Origin: Monoplex corrugatus
Lineage: Eukaryota > Mollusca > Gastropoda > Littorinimorpha > Ranellidae
DNA length: 64,000 nt
NCBI GenBank assembly: GCA_030674185.1
Contig: CM060315.1
Location: 88,260,415-88,324,414 of the forward strand
Direction of reading: 5' to 3'
Shown here: positions 35,658 through 47,484 of the stretch, in pieces
How positions within the stretch are numbered: position 1 is the first letter of the stretch
How the letters are laid out: each line of letters opens with the position of its first letter
Program-made: the position numbers and the translations under genes
The notes under the pieces: generated by a model
What the model saw: only the letters and a program-made list of their open reading frames with translations
Told to the model about the DNA's origin: nothing
The model's database searches: none

Positions 35658-35745
<88 letters not shown>
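35658..35745. repeat. (CT)n microsatellite, about 43 units
   Basis: Uninterrupted CT repeat preceded by ATGTATACATATA. Confidence 0.97.
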
Positions 35746-35748
<3 letters not shown>

Positions 35749-36969
35749 GTTTTCAATGGTGTCATACTCTGTCTCTTTCTCTCCCTCACACACACTCACA
35801 CTTCAAAAGTAAATGATTAAAATTATGAAAGGGGAAAAATATTGCAGGCTGACGATAAAGTAATTTGCAAAATGTAACAAACGACCAGTTGGACTAAAAC
35901 AAACTTTGGCTACGTAAGCAAAAAGATCATGCTTATAAATTTATATTAAACTAAAGAACTCTTTCTAATTTGCGTAGAGAATCCATGTAAATTTTGAGAC
36001 CGATCATCTGCCTTTTACATCTTTGTGTTATCAGTAGATCTCCCCCTGTTCACCACCCCCCACCCCAATGAAAGTCTCCAGAAGAAAGATTGACCACCTT
36101 TCTTGTAACAGTGGCTTATTCTGCTGAATATTTTTGGTCATCATCATAAACAGAATTTTGCTGTTTCTCAGAGCAACATACCGGGCTAGTGAAAATATCT
36201 GCATGCTAGTAGATCTTAAAATCCACTAGCCCGGCTGGCTAGTAGAAAATTTTAATCTTCTTCAGGCCTGCACTTGTACAAAATTGAAAAATACATTTTA
36301 CAGTACAAAAATCAAGGGTAACCATTTCAGGCAGATTGGTTATTGTATTCTTCAGTCATTGAATCCTCCATTGCAAATTAATCAGTTATGACTTTTCATG
36401 GCATGTATTGTCAAATTTGTTGGTGGAAATGATGATGTTATAATTTGTACTGTATGACTAGCTCTTGACTGCTTGAGCCTATTTATTATGTTGTTGGCTT
36501 TAGAAACATTGCAGCTGACCAGTTGCTCTATCATCACTCTTATGTTTGCCCCTTCATATGTTTTCATTTTGTGTCTGATCTCATTGTTCCTTTTGCAGAT
36601 TTTGGGGCTTTTTTTGGATTGAAATGTGTTCAGTGTTGTATTGTGAATGACATTGTGCATTGTAAAAGAAAAATAATTTTAAAACAAAAATTACATGTAT
36701 GCCTAAACACCATGACATGATACATATATTGTATATTAATGACAATTATAGTACAGCTAAAATTGTTTTTAAAAAAAAAAAAATACATCTCACCTCCCCC
36801 CCCCCCCCCCCCACACACACACAATCGCACACACACACACCTTCCCAACCCTTCTCTCTACATATAAATACATGGGCATACACACCCGCTGTCACGCACA
36901 AACATGTGCATATAAAATTTACTGACGTACTAAACACATGCGCGCTCTCTCTCTTACACACACATGTGC

Positions 36970-36993
36970 GCGCACACACACACACACACACAC

Positions 36994-37040
<47 letters not shown>
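36970..37040. repeat. (CA)n microsatellite
   Basis: About 35 CA units with one interruption (CACAACACA). A poly-C plus CA-rich stretch lies nearby at 36797-36840. Confidence 0.93.
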
Positions 37041-37042
<2 letters not shown>

Positions 37043-38404
37043 TAAATTCAGAACTTAAAATACACTTATGCAGAATGAAAATGCAATCGTTCTGCACACT
37101 CATTTATGTATGCATTTATTTTACACTGTTTTATTTTGCGTAATTGTCAGTTTAATGATGAAAATACTTGATTTTACCTTCATTTCACTTTTATTGTAGG
37201 CTACTCTTTCTTTGTATAGAATGTCTTGCTGCCTTACTTCGATGTATTACGGAGTATGGAAACTGTCATTAATAACCAGTGGTTATTCTGAGAGAATTTG
37301 GCTTTCCTTGACAATTTTGAGCTGTTGCTTGACATCTCATCAAATCTGACATGGAGCTTGTAGCATGCCAAGCAAAATTATGTTTTAAAATACTGGCCAT
37401 TTTCAGCTTGTCTCATGATAACTTGTCAACCCCATTTTAATGTTCAGCATAGAAGTGTTAAGTTACTATGCTGTATGGAATTTATGTATAATCTATGCAC
37501 CTGTACAGTAGATATCAACTTTTTTTATGTTGACACAGCTTGTCTGATGTATTGTCCGACCATTGTGATCATTATTTCCAGGCCTGACAATGTGATGCAA
37601 GGTTCATTTTCCCTTAATGACCTATAGCATTTTGATTAGAAAGATCAATGTCCCATCCTGTTTTGAAGCAGTGGATCCGAATTCCTGAAGATAATTTAAT
37701 TAAATCATTTCAAAACTGTGTTCGTTTGGTTTTTGTTTTTGTTTGATTGTGCACTGCACTGAACTTGGTTCATGATTGATGCCTATTCTACCCAAGAAGT
37801 ATTACCAGACTTATTGGTGCAGTAGCCAGAACAAAACTTGACTGATGAAAACTTCCCTGACCAATTGACATTGCCTCTTTTGAAGTTTTACTAGCACAGA
37901 AGCCATGTTGATTGATCAGCAAAGTTTATTTTCAAGCATCACACAATTTCTATCTGTTAAATTTTTCTGAGGAACTAAACGGGTATTGTTTTGTTTTGTA
38001 CTTCTAGTGCTGGAAAACTGAAGAGTCCGAACATGCAAAAAAAAAGGAAAAAGAAGAGAAAAGAAAAAGAAAAGAAAACCTTCAAAACTCATCTCTGGTC
38101 AAGAAAAAGTGAATTTCAGGACAGCTATTCTTAATCTTATATGTCTGTTGATTTCTATGTCCAGCCCCCCACCCCCCTTTCTCAGCTGTTTTGGCAGAGG
38201 CTGCACTTTTAAACTCTGACCCAGTGAACTGTGCACTGCCCGAGTAGCAGAATTTCTCCTAGTTGATGACAATCACTGGAGGTTATATTATATGCCAGAA
38301 GTGTGAGAAAATGTTGGCTGAAAGTAGCATTTGAGCATCCTTGGCATATTCCTGACATTACTTCTCCATCCCAGCACATTTTTTTTCATAGTACATTAGT
38401 AGGT

Positions 38405-39050
38405 GATCGAATACATTGTTCTGGTCTGTATGCTTGACTTAGATGCTCCCATGTCATGCAGTGTGGAAGGTAGCATTGTTTTGGTCTGCCTGTATATTTG
38501 ACTTTAGATGCTCCCATGTCATGCAGTGTGGAAGGTAGCATTGTTTTGGTCTGCCTGTATATTTGACTTTAGATGCTCCCATGTCATGTAGTGTGGAAGG
38601 TAGCATTGTTTTGGTCTGCCTGTATATTTGACTTTAGATGCTCCCATGTCATGTAGTGTGGAAGGTAGCATTGTTCTGGTCTGCCAGTATATTTGACTTT
38701 AGATGCTCCCATGTCATGTAGTGTAGAAGGTAGCATTGTTTTGGTCTGCCTGTATATTTGACTTTAGATGCTCCCATGTCATGCAGTGTGGAAGGTAGCA
38801 TTGTTCTGGTCTGCCTGTATATTTGACTTTAGATGCTCCCATGTCATGTAGTGTGGAAGGTAGCATTGTTTTGGTCTGCCTGTATATTTGACTTTAGATG
38901 CTCCCATGTCATGTAGTGTGGAAGGTAGCATTGTTCTGGTCTGCCTGTATATTTGACTTTAGATGCTTCCATGTCATGTACTGATGTAGTGTGGAAGGTA
39001 GCATTGTTTTGGTCTGCCTGTATATTTTACTTCATGTCATGCAGTATGGA
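38405..39050. repeat. 65 bp tandem repeat, about 9-10 copies
   Basis: Unit CATTGTTTTGGTCTGCCTG followed by TATATTTGACTTTAGATGC and TCCCATGTCATGTAGTGTGG, period 65 bp (for example 38474 to 38539). Sites vary C/T in TTCTGG/TTTTGG and CATGCAG/CATGTAG. The end units are degenerate. Confidence 0.93.
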
Positions 39051-39299
39051 AGATAGCAAGAATGTGCCAGTGGACTCAGTCAGCAGAATTGTCTCAGAGC
39101 AACACTTCAACATCTAGTGATCTACCCACCTGTGTAGGTCTGTGTCAGCCATCTGGCACCGGTTCATTTTGGTCTGCTTCTTTCGCTGTCCTCCAGGGTT
39201 TTCAGTTAAGGAATTGCTTGGTGGATCTGGAAGATCATGTGAATCTTAAATATCTTGTGCAAGAAGGTCCATCGATATCACCAAGGGTGCAAGTTTTCC

Positions 39300-39995
39300 A
39301 GACTCAGGCAATCCAAATGTCCGCGAATTCGCGGATATTCACGAAAGGGGGAGGGGGGGGGGGCTCCTTGAAAGCATGGAAAACCGGTACTGGGATCACC
39401 AAAACTATTCAAAACAAGTCGTAAGCGCATGCGAGGTTTTACTTTTGCAACTGACCACGAGATTTTCGCATCCTACAAGTGTCACTCTCTGTTTTCCATC
39501 GACGCATCAAAGTATGAGTATACGTAGGGACTTTGTTCCACTAAATGCTTCCATCGCTGACATTGATGAAGGCCTCAAAAATCGCTGGAAATGGGACTGG
39601 CTGCAGGAAGTGTACTATGGCAATAAGTTCGCTCGTTTCTTTGAGAAACTGAAGATCGCCGGTAAAGCATACTGCAAACTTTGCCGCTTGGAAATCAGGT
39701 ACAAGTCCAGCGGTAAACAAGCACTGGTTGATCACCTGAAAGGAAAGCAGCGCAACGACAGGCTCAGGACATCAAACGAAAATTTTCATTTGTCAGATGA
39801 GGCAAAAGAGAGTGAGGAAAAGTTGCATATTTTGTTCATTGTTAACAATGCTTGTGCCCTTTTTTCCTTTTATTAAAATACTTGATTTATCTTTCACCAG
39901 AGGGGGTTAAATTTTCCATTTACTAAACAAATGCTTCAGCTTCTGGGGGCGTTGCCCCCATGGAGGGGATCTGCCCCTGGACCCAGCCTTGAAAC
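39300..39995 (+). mobile_element. DNA-transposon-like fragment carrying a BED-like ORF
   Basis: Begins near TCCGCGAATTCGCGGATATT and ends near GGGGGCGTTGCCCCCATGG and CTGCCCCTGGACCC. The element at 54787-61680 has parallel parts: TTCCGCCGTTAGGCGGATTT at its left, a related ORF, and GGGGCGTTGCCCCCCTAGACC near its right end. I infer the two are relatives. Inverted termini are not visible here, so this copy may be truncated. Confidence 0.45.
39514..39876 (+). CDS. BED-like zinc-finger domain protein fragment
   Basis: A 120-residue frame from ATG 39514. The core is NRWKWDWLQEVYYGNKFARF, a basic/aromatic lead-in, then GKAYCKLCRLEIRYKSSGKQ and ALVDHLKGKQR. It resembles a BED-type finger (W-rich lead, C-x2-C, then H) but the final ligand position is arginine, so metal binding may be lost. 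BED fingers are typical N-terminal DNA-binding parts of hAT transposases and derived genes; no transposase core follows. It sits in the NIPBL 5' intron with no exon-like splice sites. Most likely a transposon fragment. Confidence 0.5.
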   Translation: MSIRRDFVPLNASIADIDEGLKNRWKWDWLQEVYYGNKFARFFEKLKIAGKAYCKLCRLEIRYKSSGKQALVDHLKGKQRNDRLRTSNENFHLSDEAKESEEKLHILFIVNNACALFSFY

Positions 39996-40442
39996 ACATT
40001 GTTGCTTGAATCATGAACGGATTGCCTGAGACTAGAATTTTGGCATAGAAACTGTTGATTCTTTACTTTTCCAACTCAGCAAAATTTCGTTGGGAATTTC
40101 CAGCTTTGAGATATGACTGGTGGTCTTGGGGGTGGTCTTGGGGGTCCCTCCCCTCCCCCCTTTTCAGTTTATAGGGGGGGGGGGGGGCGAGAAAGATATG
40201 TAATAGTCAAAAAGAAAAAAAATATATTGACTGCGAAAATCAGAAATAAGAGTTGTGTGTTTGTAAAACTCTTATCTGCTGGTGGCGCTGTTCAGTTGTG
40301 CAATTATTTTTCCCTGCTAAGCTAGAAGAATGAAAATGAAGTTCCTAACAGGATATGATGCAAGCTGCTTGCTGAGGTTAGAGAGGACTCGGTTAAAATA
40401 GCTGGAAGAGGATGAAAGGAATGAAAATGGTCACCGTCACCA

Positions 40443-41990
40443 TCACCAATCCCTTAGACTGGCCGTCCATCGGGGCGCCTCCGAAGACTTGACAACAACC
40501 TTTCTCCACTCCTCCCTGCTCTTGGCTTTCCTTAGGGTATCCCTCAGCTCCAGGCCCGTCCACTCTCGAATATTATCTTCCCATCTCTTCTTTTGTCTGC
40601 CTCTTTTCCTTTCTCCCGAGACTGTGCCTTGCAGGATTGTCTTGGCAAGGCTGGATGATCGAGTGATGTGTCCATACCATGTTTGCGTCGTCTTACTAAG
40701 GTCAGTGTAAGGCCCGATTTCATTTTGAATTCTTTTGACTTCGTCATTCGTGATGCGATCTCTGTATGTGACGCTGAGAAGTTTACGAAAGCATCTCATT
40801 TCAACCGCCCTGATTCTTCTTTCCGTATCCACTGTTATAGTGTTAAGGTCTATGATTCGCAAGCGTATAAGAATATTGACATGACCAGGGAACGCATCAG
40901 TCTGATCTTTGAGCTGGTGGCGGTGTTACTGTTGTTCTATATGGTTCTGAGCTTGGTCATTGCGGCTGTGGTCTGGGCTATTCTGGAGAGTATTTTGGGC
41001 TTAGATCCCTCATCTGACATGACTGATCCCAGGTATTTGAAACTGGGCACACTTTAAGAGTTTTCGGTTATTGACCATTACATCAGCCGTATAGTGGTTG
41101 TTGCGATTGGTCATTATTTTTGTTTTCTCGGCGCTGATTTCCATGCCATAATCAGAGGAGGTCTTTCCAAGACGGTCCACTAGGTTGATTAACTCTTGTT
41201 CTTTTCCGACAAGGCCGTCAATGTCATCTGCAAAACATAGGTTAGTGATGTTTCTACCTCCAATGCTGACTGTTCCATCATGTTCCTCGAGTGCTTCCGT
41301 CATTCTTTCTAGGAAAATGTTCAAGAGAATAGGGGAGAGTAGACAGCCTTGGCGTACTCCGATTGTCGTCCGGAACCATTCTCCAATATTGTTGTTGAAG
41401 AAGACTGCGCTGTTGGCTTTATTGTAGAGGTTCTCTATGACTGATTAAGTTGGCGTTGATTTTGTACAGCTTCATGGTTGCCCACAAGGCTTCGTGCCAG
41501 ACTCTGTCGAATGCCTTCTTAAAATCGACAAACACATGGTAGGGCTCCTGTTGGTGTTGGAGGTACTTTCCCATAAAGATTCTGACGTTGAAGATTTGTT
41601 CCGTTGTGCTGCAACCTGGCCTGAAACCGGCTTGCTCTTCGGCGATGATTTTCTCTGCCTGTGGTTTTAGTCTATTTAACATAAGATGACTCGTAGCATG
41701 ATTTTACTGGGGTGACTTATGAGGCTGATGGTGCGATAATTTTGACATAATTGTAGATTGCCTTTCTTGGGGAGGGTGATGATCAAGGACTGAGTCCATG
41801 GTTTTGGCCACTCGCCTGTCTGCCAGATCTTGTTGCAAACGATCATGAGCATGTCAATCACTGGGTCTCCTCCTGCTTGAACCATCTCTGCTGTGATGTT
41901 GTATACTCCTGCTGATTTTCCGGGCTTTAAGAAAAATGGTAACGCATTCAAAAACAAGTCCAAGAAAATTGATGTCGCTGGTACTTGGGT
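40443..41990 (-). pseudogene. LINE reverse transcriptase, 5'-truncated and broken
   Basis: Minus-strand ORF2 of a non-LTR retrotransposon in four pieces. 41676-41963: KSAGVYNITAEMVQAGGDPV, TLPKKGNLQLCQNYRTISLI. 41419-41682: AGFRPGCSTTEQIF, VFVDFKKAFDRVWHEALW. 41010-41427: GVRQGCLLSPILLNIF and the catalytic CFADDIDGLV (FADD form of the YxDD box). 40443-40862: RAVEMRCFRKLLSVTYRDRI and KRGRQKKRWEDNIREWTGLE. At least two frameshifts and two internal stops lie between and within the pieces (40863-41010), and the endonuclease domain is missing. It is the same family as 7555-7945. Long dead; it lies antisense in NIPBL intron 1. Confidence 0.9.
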
Positions 41991-43052
41991 ATGCTGTGCC
42001 TACGGCAAGGCGCTGCACTAGTTTTAGCAGGGGCAACTCACTAGCATGCAAACAACTCAGTTGCTGAAGAAAACTTAGAACTTCCAGGTGCAAGAACAAC
42101 AATGTGCACAAGTTCAGAGAATATCGGAGATTGGGTGGATGGCCAGAATGAAGGCTGTTATAACTGCTGTGTACTTAACTACTTTTTTGTTTTTTATTTT
42201 CAAGCTTTAGACTGAATTGCAGTAGTGTACTGTATTTTATATGATATGTGTATATTATATATAATGTATATTGTTTTTAATTTTCATTTATTTTTTTAAA
42301 AAATCTTTAAACTTTTTGAGATGATATAGTACGCCTGTTTTATCCTCAGGTTTCCTCCTCTTCTGACAGAAATGTGTACATGTTTGTATAATATCCTTGA
42401 TCCTATTCCAATGTGGGATTTTTATGCAATTGGTCAGTTTTATATGATGATTGTGAAAGTACTGATTTGCATTGTTTCCCATGTAATGGTTTAAGACTTT
42501 ATTTGACTATAAAGCCAAAGGTCAAAATGATCCCCTGCTCAGAAATCAATGAATAACTTGCTTTGCTTCCCAGAATTCTGTCGGGATTCTGGATCATGCA
42601 AGAGAAAGCGAGATGTCATCGTTCACGGAAGAGTTTTGGTCAGAGCAAAATGTGTGGTGCTTGTCTGATCTCTTTCCAACTTCATTCACCCTTCACAATC
42701 CCACTTTTGGTTGTTTGTCTTGTTGTGCTTCGTGACTGTAATACTTCTAGGCAGATTTCGTTTTGAAAACATTCATCTTAGAAGTTGAAAAAGAAAGTCA
42801 CAAGGCTGAAGGAGTGGCTGGGATTTCTAGAATTTGGTTTGGTTTTAATAAAACTGTTTTGAAATTGAATGTATTGTAATGTTAATGTAGACATTGGATG
42901 GTTTTCAGGTGTAATAGAATACAATGGCATACATGTAAAATCTGATCACCCATGACCAGTAAATCAGACTTTAGTCATCATACACTGATAGTGATACAGC
43001 AGTGCTAGTTAAAACAAGAATAGCCAATGGTTCCTTTACAAGCCCAGTTTAA

Positions 43053-43244
43053 CTCTTTGACTCCCGCACCCTGTCAACCAACTGCAAAAACTTAACCCTT
43101 TGACTCCCTCACCCTATCCACCAGCTTTCTGCAGGAAGCTGGTGGATAGGGTGAGGGAGTCAAAGGATTAAATTTTTGCTTTGCTAGTAAATAGTATGGT
43201 TAGCAATGCAGTATGCTGGTGGACAGGGTGCAGGAGTCAGAGGG
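43053..43244. mobile_element. piggyBac-type MITE, TTAA-flanked
   Basis: TTAA at 43049-43052 and 43245-43248; termini CTCTTTGACTCCCGCACCCT and GTGCAGGAGTCAGAGGG. The central hairpin CCACCAGCTTTCTGCAGGAAG is well kept. Confidence 0.85.
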
Positions 43245-43622
43245 TTAAATGAGAATAACCAATCATGAGCTGTACAGAAAGTGTTGGTGGAGTTGTTGCT
43301 ATTATTTAGTTTGTTTTCCCTTCCAGATTGCAATAGACTTTAATTCTGATATGGATTGAGTACTCATGTTTGAGAATTATTGACATAGTGTTACTCTTTC
43401 AGTCTTTCGTGTGTCACTTAATTTTATTAGAAATTTAGATTATGTATGTTATTTATGGTCTGAGAGGAAGAGGTGGGGCTTTGATCCTTCAGTTATGCCA
43501 GAATCATCGTGTGCAGTGACTCCTAAAACCAACAACCAACAGCATTACCTTTTCATGTATTTTTTAGGATCGTCGCACTTAGCTTCTTTTGTTCTCACCT
43601 TTTTTGGCCCATTTTTTTTATA

Positions 43623-43698
43623 CCTTAACCGTTTAATCCCCTTACCCTTTCCACCAGCATCCCCTAGTGTTATCATTACATCAAAGCAAAAACTTAAT
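43623..43698. mobile_element. piggyBac-type MITE fragment
   Basis: CCTTAACCGTTTAATCCCCT, CCCTTTCCACCAGCATCCC, then AGCAAAAACTTAATGG: the left arm only, strongly mutated. Confidence 0.5.
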
Positions 43699-44231
43699 GG
43701 CTACAGAAGCAAGGACAGTTTTTAGTAAATTTTATGTGAAGACTTTGCCAACGCATAGACTTTAGCACTGAGGACTGAAGCCAGTGATGGACTCGGTCAG
43801 ATCATCACTGACAGATTTGGGTGAAGCATGTGTGGAACTGTAAATAGAATGCGATTAATCCCTTTTGAACAAGTTCTGATGTGTTGGTTGCTATGCATGT
43901 TTCTGTTTGAGAAAGTCGGGTTAGATGAGACATTGTTCACATATGCTTAGAAGATGGATGGAAGAAGGGGGTGGTGTGTGTGCATTTCAATGGAAGCATG
44001 ACTTCATGACTTTGTGGTTATGTTGGCATTCTCTCTACTGAATACAGGATTGGATTGAAAAAAGGCCATCATCATGAAGGGCAGAAATGTACCCATGTGC
44101 TTTTTTTAAAAAATTTTTTTTTTAATGATGATGCCATCAGAGTGACTACTTAATGCTAGATATATCGCTTACTGATTTCAAAGGATAGATTATAATAATG
44201 ATAAATCGGTCTTACATGGTGCTATTTTCCA

Positions 44232-44548
44232 AACTCATTTGGACATCCCTTGCATGACATTTTACAAGACGTAGGCTGACAGAAGCACTCAGATACATAC
44301 ATCAGAATATGCATTTGTAAACATACATAAGTAAATAATATAATGTTCAGCTGTACACATACATATATAGCCAAAATGTTGCACGCTTATGACTATATAT
44401 CTAGATATATGTACAGTTGAACATTGTGTTATTTATTTGTATATGTTTATAAATTATGTGTATTCTGAGGTATGTATCTGACTCATTCTGAATGCTTCTG
44501 TCAGCCTGTGTCTTGTAAAAAGTAATGCAAGGGATGTCCAAATGAGTT
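44232..44548. mobile_element. long fold-back element (~155 bp arms)
   Basis: Left arm AACTCATTTGGACATCCCTT, CATTTTACAAGACGTAGGCTG, AATATAATGTTCAGCTGTAC is the reverse complement, with mismatches, of the right arm TAATGCAAGGGATGTCCAAATGAGTT, CAGCCTGTGTCTTGTAAAA, GTACAGTTGAACATTGTG. The loop is short (about 20-30 bp near 44385). No coding capacity. A MITE-like palindrome 100 bp upstream of the first NIPBL coding exon; superfamily not determined. Confidence 0.8.
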
Positions 44549-44651
44549 CATGATTATAGATCACAGCTGGTACCTTAAATTATTATAGAAAATTGTGGAT
44601 TGCTGTTTACTTAGTGCATTGTTAAGTTTTACCCATTCTCTTTTTCGACAG

Positions 44652-44686
44652 GTCAGTGACATGTAGATCTGGAACTGATCTTTACC
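44652..44686 (+). other. NIPBL 5' UTR, 3' part
   Basis: Acceptor CTTTTTCGACAG ends at 44651; 35 bp of untranslated sequence precede the start codon, with an in-frame stop (TAG at 44663) upstream, so the N-terminus is complete. A noncoding exon must exist upstream. Confidence 0.65.
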
Positions 44687-44750
44687 ATGAACGGTGAAAT
44701 ACCGAGTGTACCCATCACGACGCTAGCAGGGGTAGCAAGTCTGACAGACT
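44687..44750 (+). CDS. NIPBL: NIPBL/Nipped-B coding exon 1
   Basis: 64 bp from ATG to a GTAAGT donor, exit phase 1. It encodes MNGEIPSV followed by PITTLAGVASLTD. Vertebrate NIPBL opens MNGDMPHVPITTLAGIASLTDLL, so orthology is clear. This extreme N-terminus is the docking region for MAU2/Scc4, the partner of NIPBL in the cohesin loader, which places and activates cohesin on chromatin in the nucleus. The start codon is fixed by this identity and by an in-frame upstream stop. The exon is too short to be found by ORF length. Confidence 0.93.
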
Positions 44751-46368
44751 GTAAGTACTTTTTGGAGTTAAAACTATTGTTGCTTGTTCTAAATACAAGA
44801 ATATCCATTACTAACATTTACAGATTATTGAGGCACCAACCGCAGATTTTGTCAGTTTCCATTTTAATTTAGTTTATCAGTTATAACTTATATATGTTCA
44901 CTCAGTTTGTTTTATCAGGGTTGGGCGCTGCCTCAAATGTGAAGAGTTCTGCAAAATTAAATCATCTTTCCTTGTTTCCTTAGTTTGCTTCTGCGGAAGA
45001 AGAAAAATTGAAGATTCAACAACAAAGTGATTTTGTCTGTGATTGTGAACCATTCCATGTGCAAATGGCTCACTACTCGTTGCACCATGTGATCATTGTG
45101 GGAACAGCGAGTTTGAACGTAATGCTGATGATGCTGGACATTGTTGAATGGGGAAAACTTTTGAGGAAAAAGAAGTGATTGGACAGGAAGAATTGTTGTT
45201 AGAAAAATCTCTTTTGATTCATAAGAAAAATTAAAGTTCTGGGCTTTGTGTATTGCCTCATCTGTCACTGTTAAAATTCTGGTCTTTGTTTATACTTCTT
45301 TTGTCACTGGAAAATAAACTACACAAGCAGAAGAAAGGTAAAAGTTATGCTGGAAGATCATCGTCTTGACCATGTGCACTCAACAAAACATACCACACAG
45401 TCAAGACAGCTAACCACCTGTTGTGGTTTCTTCAAATTCTAGTGTTTGTGAAAGTTGGTTTTTAAATTTCAAACATAATGGTTGGCTATGTATATTGTGT
45501 TCAGTGTTAATGTTTGACTTGAAGCGAGAGAAAAAGGTAGCAACAGTTCATAAAATTCAGTAATAGAATTACACAGTTATGAACGTTTGTATGCCTGAAA
45601 ATTTGTCAGATTTAATAATTTTTGATTTAACTTTTAGAATTCCTCAGGAAAACATTCCCTGGGACCTTCATGTATTTCCTTTTTCTTTTCAGTTGTCTCA
45701 TTCACACCCCCTGTTTTATTGTATTTCAGTGTCAGTACAGTTCAGTTTGTGTTGTTAATAGCCTTGTGACTGTTATAGTGTTAAGCTTATAATATTCCAG
45801 GCTTGTTTGAACTCAATATTCCAAGCTTGTTTGAAAGCATCAAAATGCTTTATAGTTTTAGTTTTGTTAGGAGTGGGATAGGTAGTCAGAATCTGGCCCG
45901 GTGATCCTTATCGCAACTTTGCTTTGTTTTTGCCAAATGTGATGATAGCAATATTGTAATGATGGTGGAATCTGTTGGAATTGGCCTACCTAAAGGCTTT
46001 GGGGTTTATGGTTGTCTGTCAAGATCTTTTTTTTGGTTCCATCAAGATGTTGTTGTTTTTTTGTGTGTGTGGGGGGGGGGGATATCAGGGATGAGAAACT
46101 AATTATTATGAATTCAAAATGAATTATTATGTTGTAGGATGCAAAACCAGCATGCTTCAGAATAATTTTTCCCCTGCAGTATGCTGTGTAGTTTGTGTTT
46201 TGTGTAACTGCTGATTTACTGAACATTACACAGTGCAGTGGTGAATCAGATGTGTATTTTCTATCATTTTTCTCTTTTTTTCTTTTTAAAAAAATGTTGT
46301 GATGTACATGTTTTGTTACTTGTATTATTGAGTATTTCTGGTGAGCTATGATGTGTTATTTTTATTAG

Positions 46369-46534
46369 TGCTTCCTGAGCTGCCATTGCCTACTCCCTTG
46401 CCTCATACTGTGAACAAGAGCCTGCTATTCAACAAAAAAATTACAGAAGATGCTCAGCGATTGCTGTCAGCAGCGGACGAGGGACTTGCTCAGCAGCTGG
46501 CTCATGCCTTGCAACAGACCTCAACCACTCACAT
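46369..46534 (+). CDS. NIPBL: NIPBL coding exon 2
   Basis: 166 bp; acceptor TTTTTATTAG, donor GTAAAC, phases 1 in and 2 out. It encodes LLPELPLPTPLPHTVNKSLL, FNKKITEDAQRLLSAADEGL and AQQLAHALQQTSTTH. Vertebrate NIPBL has LNQLPLPSPLP...KSLLFNARIAEEV...LVSQLVHSLNQVSTDHIEL in the same place. This helical stretch is part of the MAU2-binding N-terminal segment. The split codon joins exon 3 to give the conserved THIELHDNL. Confidence 0.93.
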
Positions 46535-47371
46535 GTAAACATTTTGACAGTTTTCATTGCCCCTGTAGTATAAAATTATTAACTTAAGTGATCTATTTTA
46601 TGCACATGCACAGACTAAAACATGCACACCCACACACACAAAACACAACATAACAATGCAGCACACTACACAACAGACGCCCATGCATGAACACATACTC
46701 TTTCTTTCTCTGTCTCTCTCCCTCTGTCTGTCAGTCTCTCTCTCTTTCTCTCTCTCTAGTGGGAAGGAAAAGTTTTAATATGGGAGCTACAATTAAGTGC
46801 ATTAAAGTTTACACAAAACAAGTTGGTTTTATGTTTTGTTTTTTTAAGATTTGTTCAGGACTTTATAAATTTAACTTTTAATATATTGTTATGAAACTTA
46901 CTTGAATGAATAATATTTTGTTTTCAAATCAGTCAAATGAACAGGTAGGTTGTGCAGAATTTTATTTTATGAAACTTTCTTCATGAAATATATTTTGTTT
47001 CACAAACATCAAAATGTATGATATATACTGGTTATGCACACTCATTAGTGAATGTTGGTAGAGAACAGTTGCCTGTGAAAATCCTGAATACGAATTCAGA
47101 GTTGAACTGTCGTCTTTATATGATGAATGTTTACCATCAGCGTAGAATTATTGTCTGCATGCGTTGAACATTCTACTATCAAGCTGTTGTCTGAATTATG
47201 TGTGTATTATACTGATACTCTGTGATCTTTGTGTGTTAAACATTATAGGATATTGGATCAGTTCTATCAAGTCCTACTGAAATTCTGAATGCTGCAAATT
47301 TTACCAGGAGCTCTGTCTGTTAATCATGTTAATGGCTGGTTCAGAATTGAAGATGGTGTTTGATTTTTCAG

Positions 47372-47484
47372 AGAACTGCACGACAACCTGACTACAGAAT
47401 CTTTGGAGGGAGAACTGCCCCCGCTGTTGAAGTGCATTTTGAGGAAGAATCCAAATTCGTTCAGAACAAGAGCAACTTACGAAG
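47372..47484 (+). CDS. NIPBL: NIPBL coding exon 3
   Basis: 113 bp; acceptor GATTTTTCAG, donor GTATGT, phases 2 in and 1 out. It encodes ELHDNLTTESLEGELPPLLK then CILRKNPNSFRTRATYE, matching vertebrate ELKDNLGSDDPEGDIPVLLQAVLARSPNVFREK. End of the strongly conserved N-terminal block; the following exons are low complexity. Confidence 0.92.

Larger units (their letters stand above)
34580..36265. mobile_element. possible hAT-like element remnant
   Basis: The left end, CAGGGCTGGCGAAATCCAC, and the right end read in reverse, CAGGCCTGAAGAAG, have hAT-style CAGG(G) termini. GGCAAGTGGATTT-type blocks occur in both subterminal regions, with a small hairpin CCGGGCTAGTG...CACTAGCCCGG at 36180-36232. 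An internal frame at 34756-34929 has no domain I know. Target duplications are not clean. Confidence 0.3.
33347..44651 (+). other. NIPBL 5' intron (about 11 kb)
   Basis: Intron assumed from the acceptor at 44651. Contains the elements listed separately. No gene or transposon recognised at 33500-34560, 37050-38400, 42000-43045, 43260-43620 and 43700-44230. Confidence 0.6.

Noticed and set aside
34580..36265. Confident hAT call from CAGGG-type ends
   Set aside because: Flanking 8 bp duplications do not match and the inverted ends are short, so it is kept only as a low-confidence feature.
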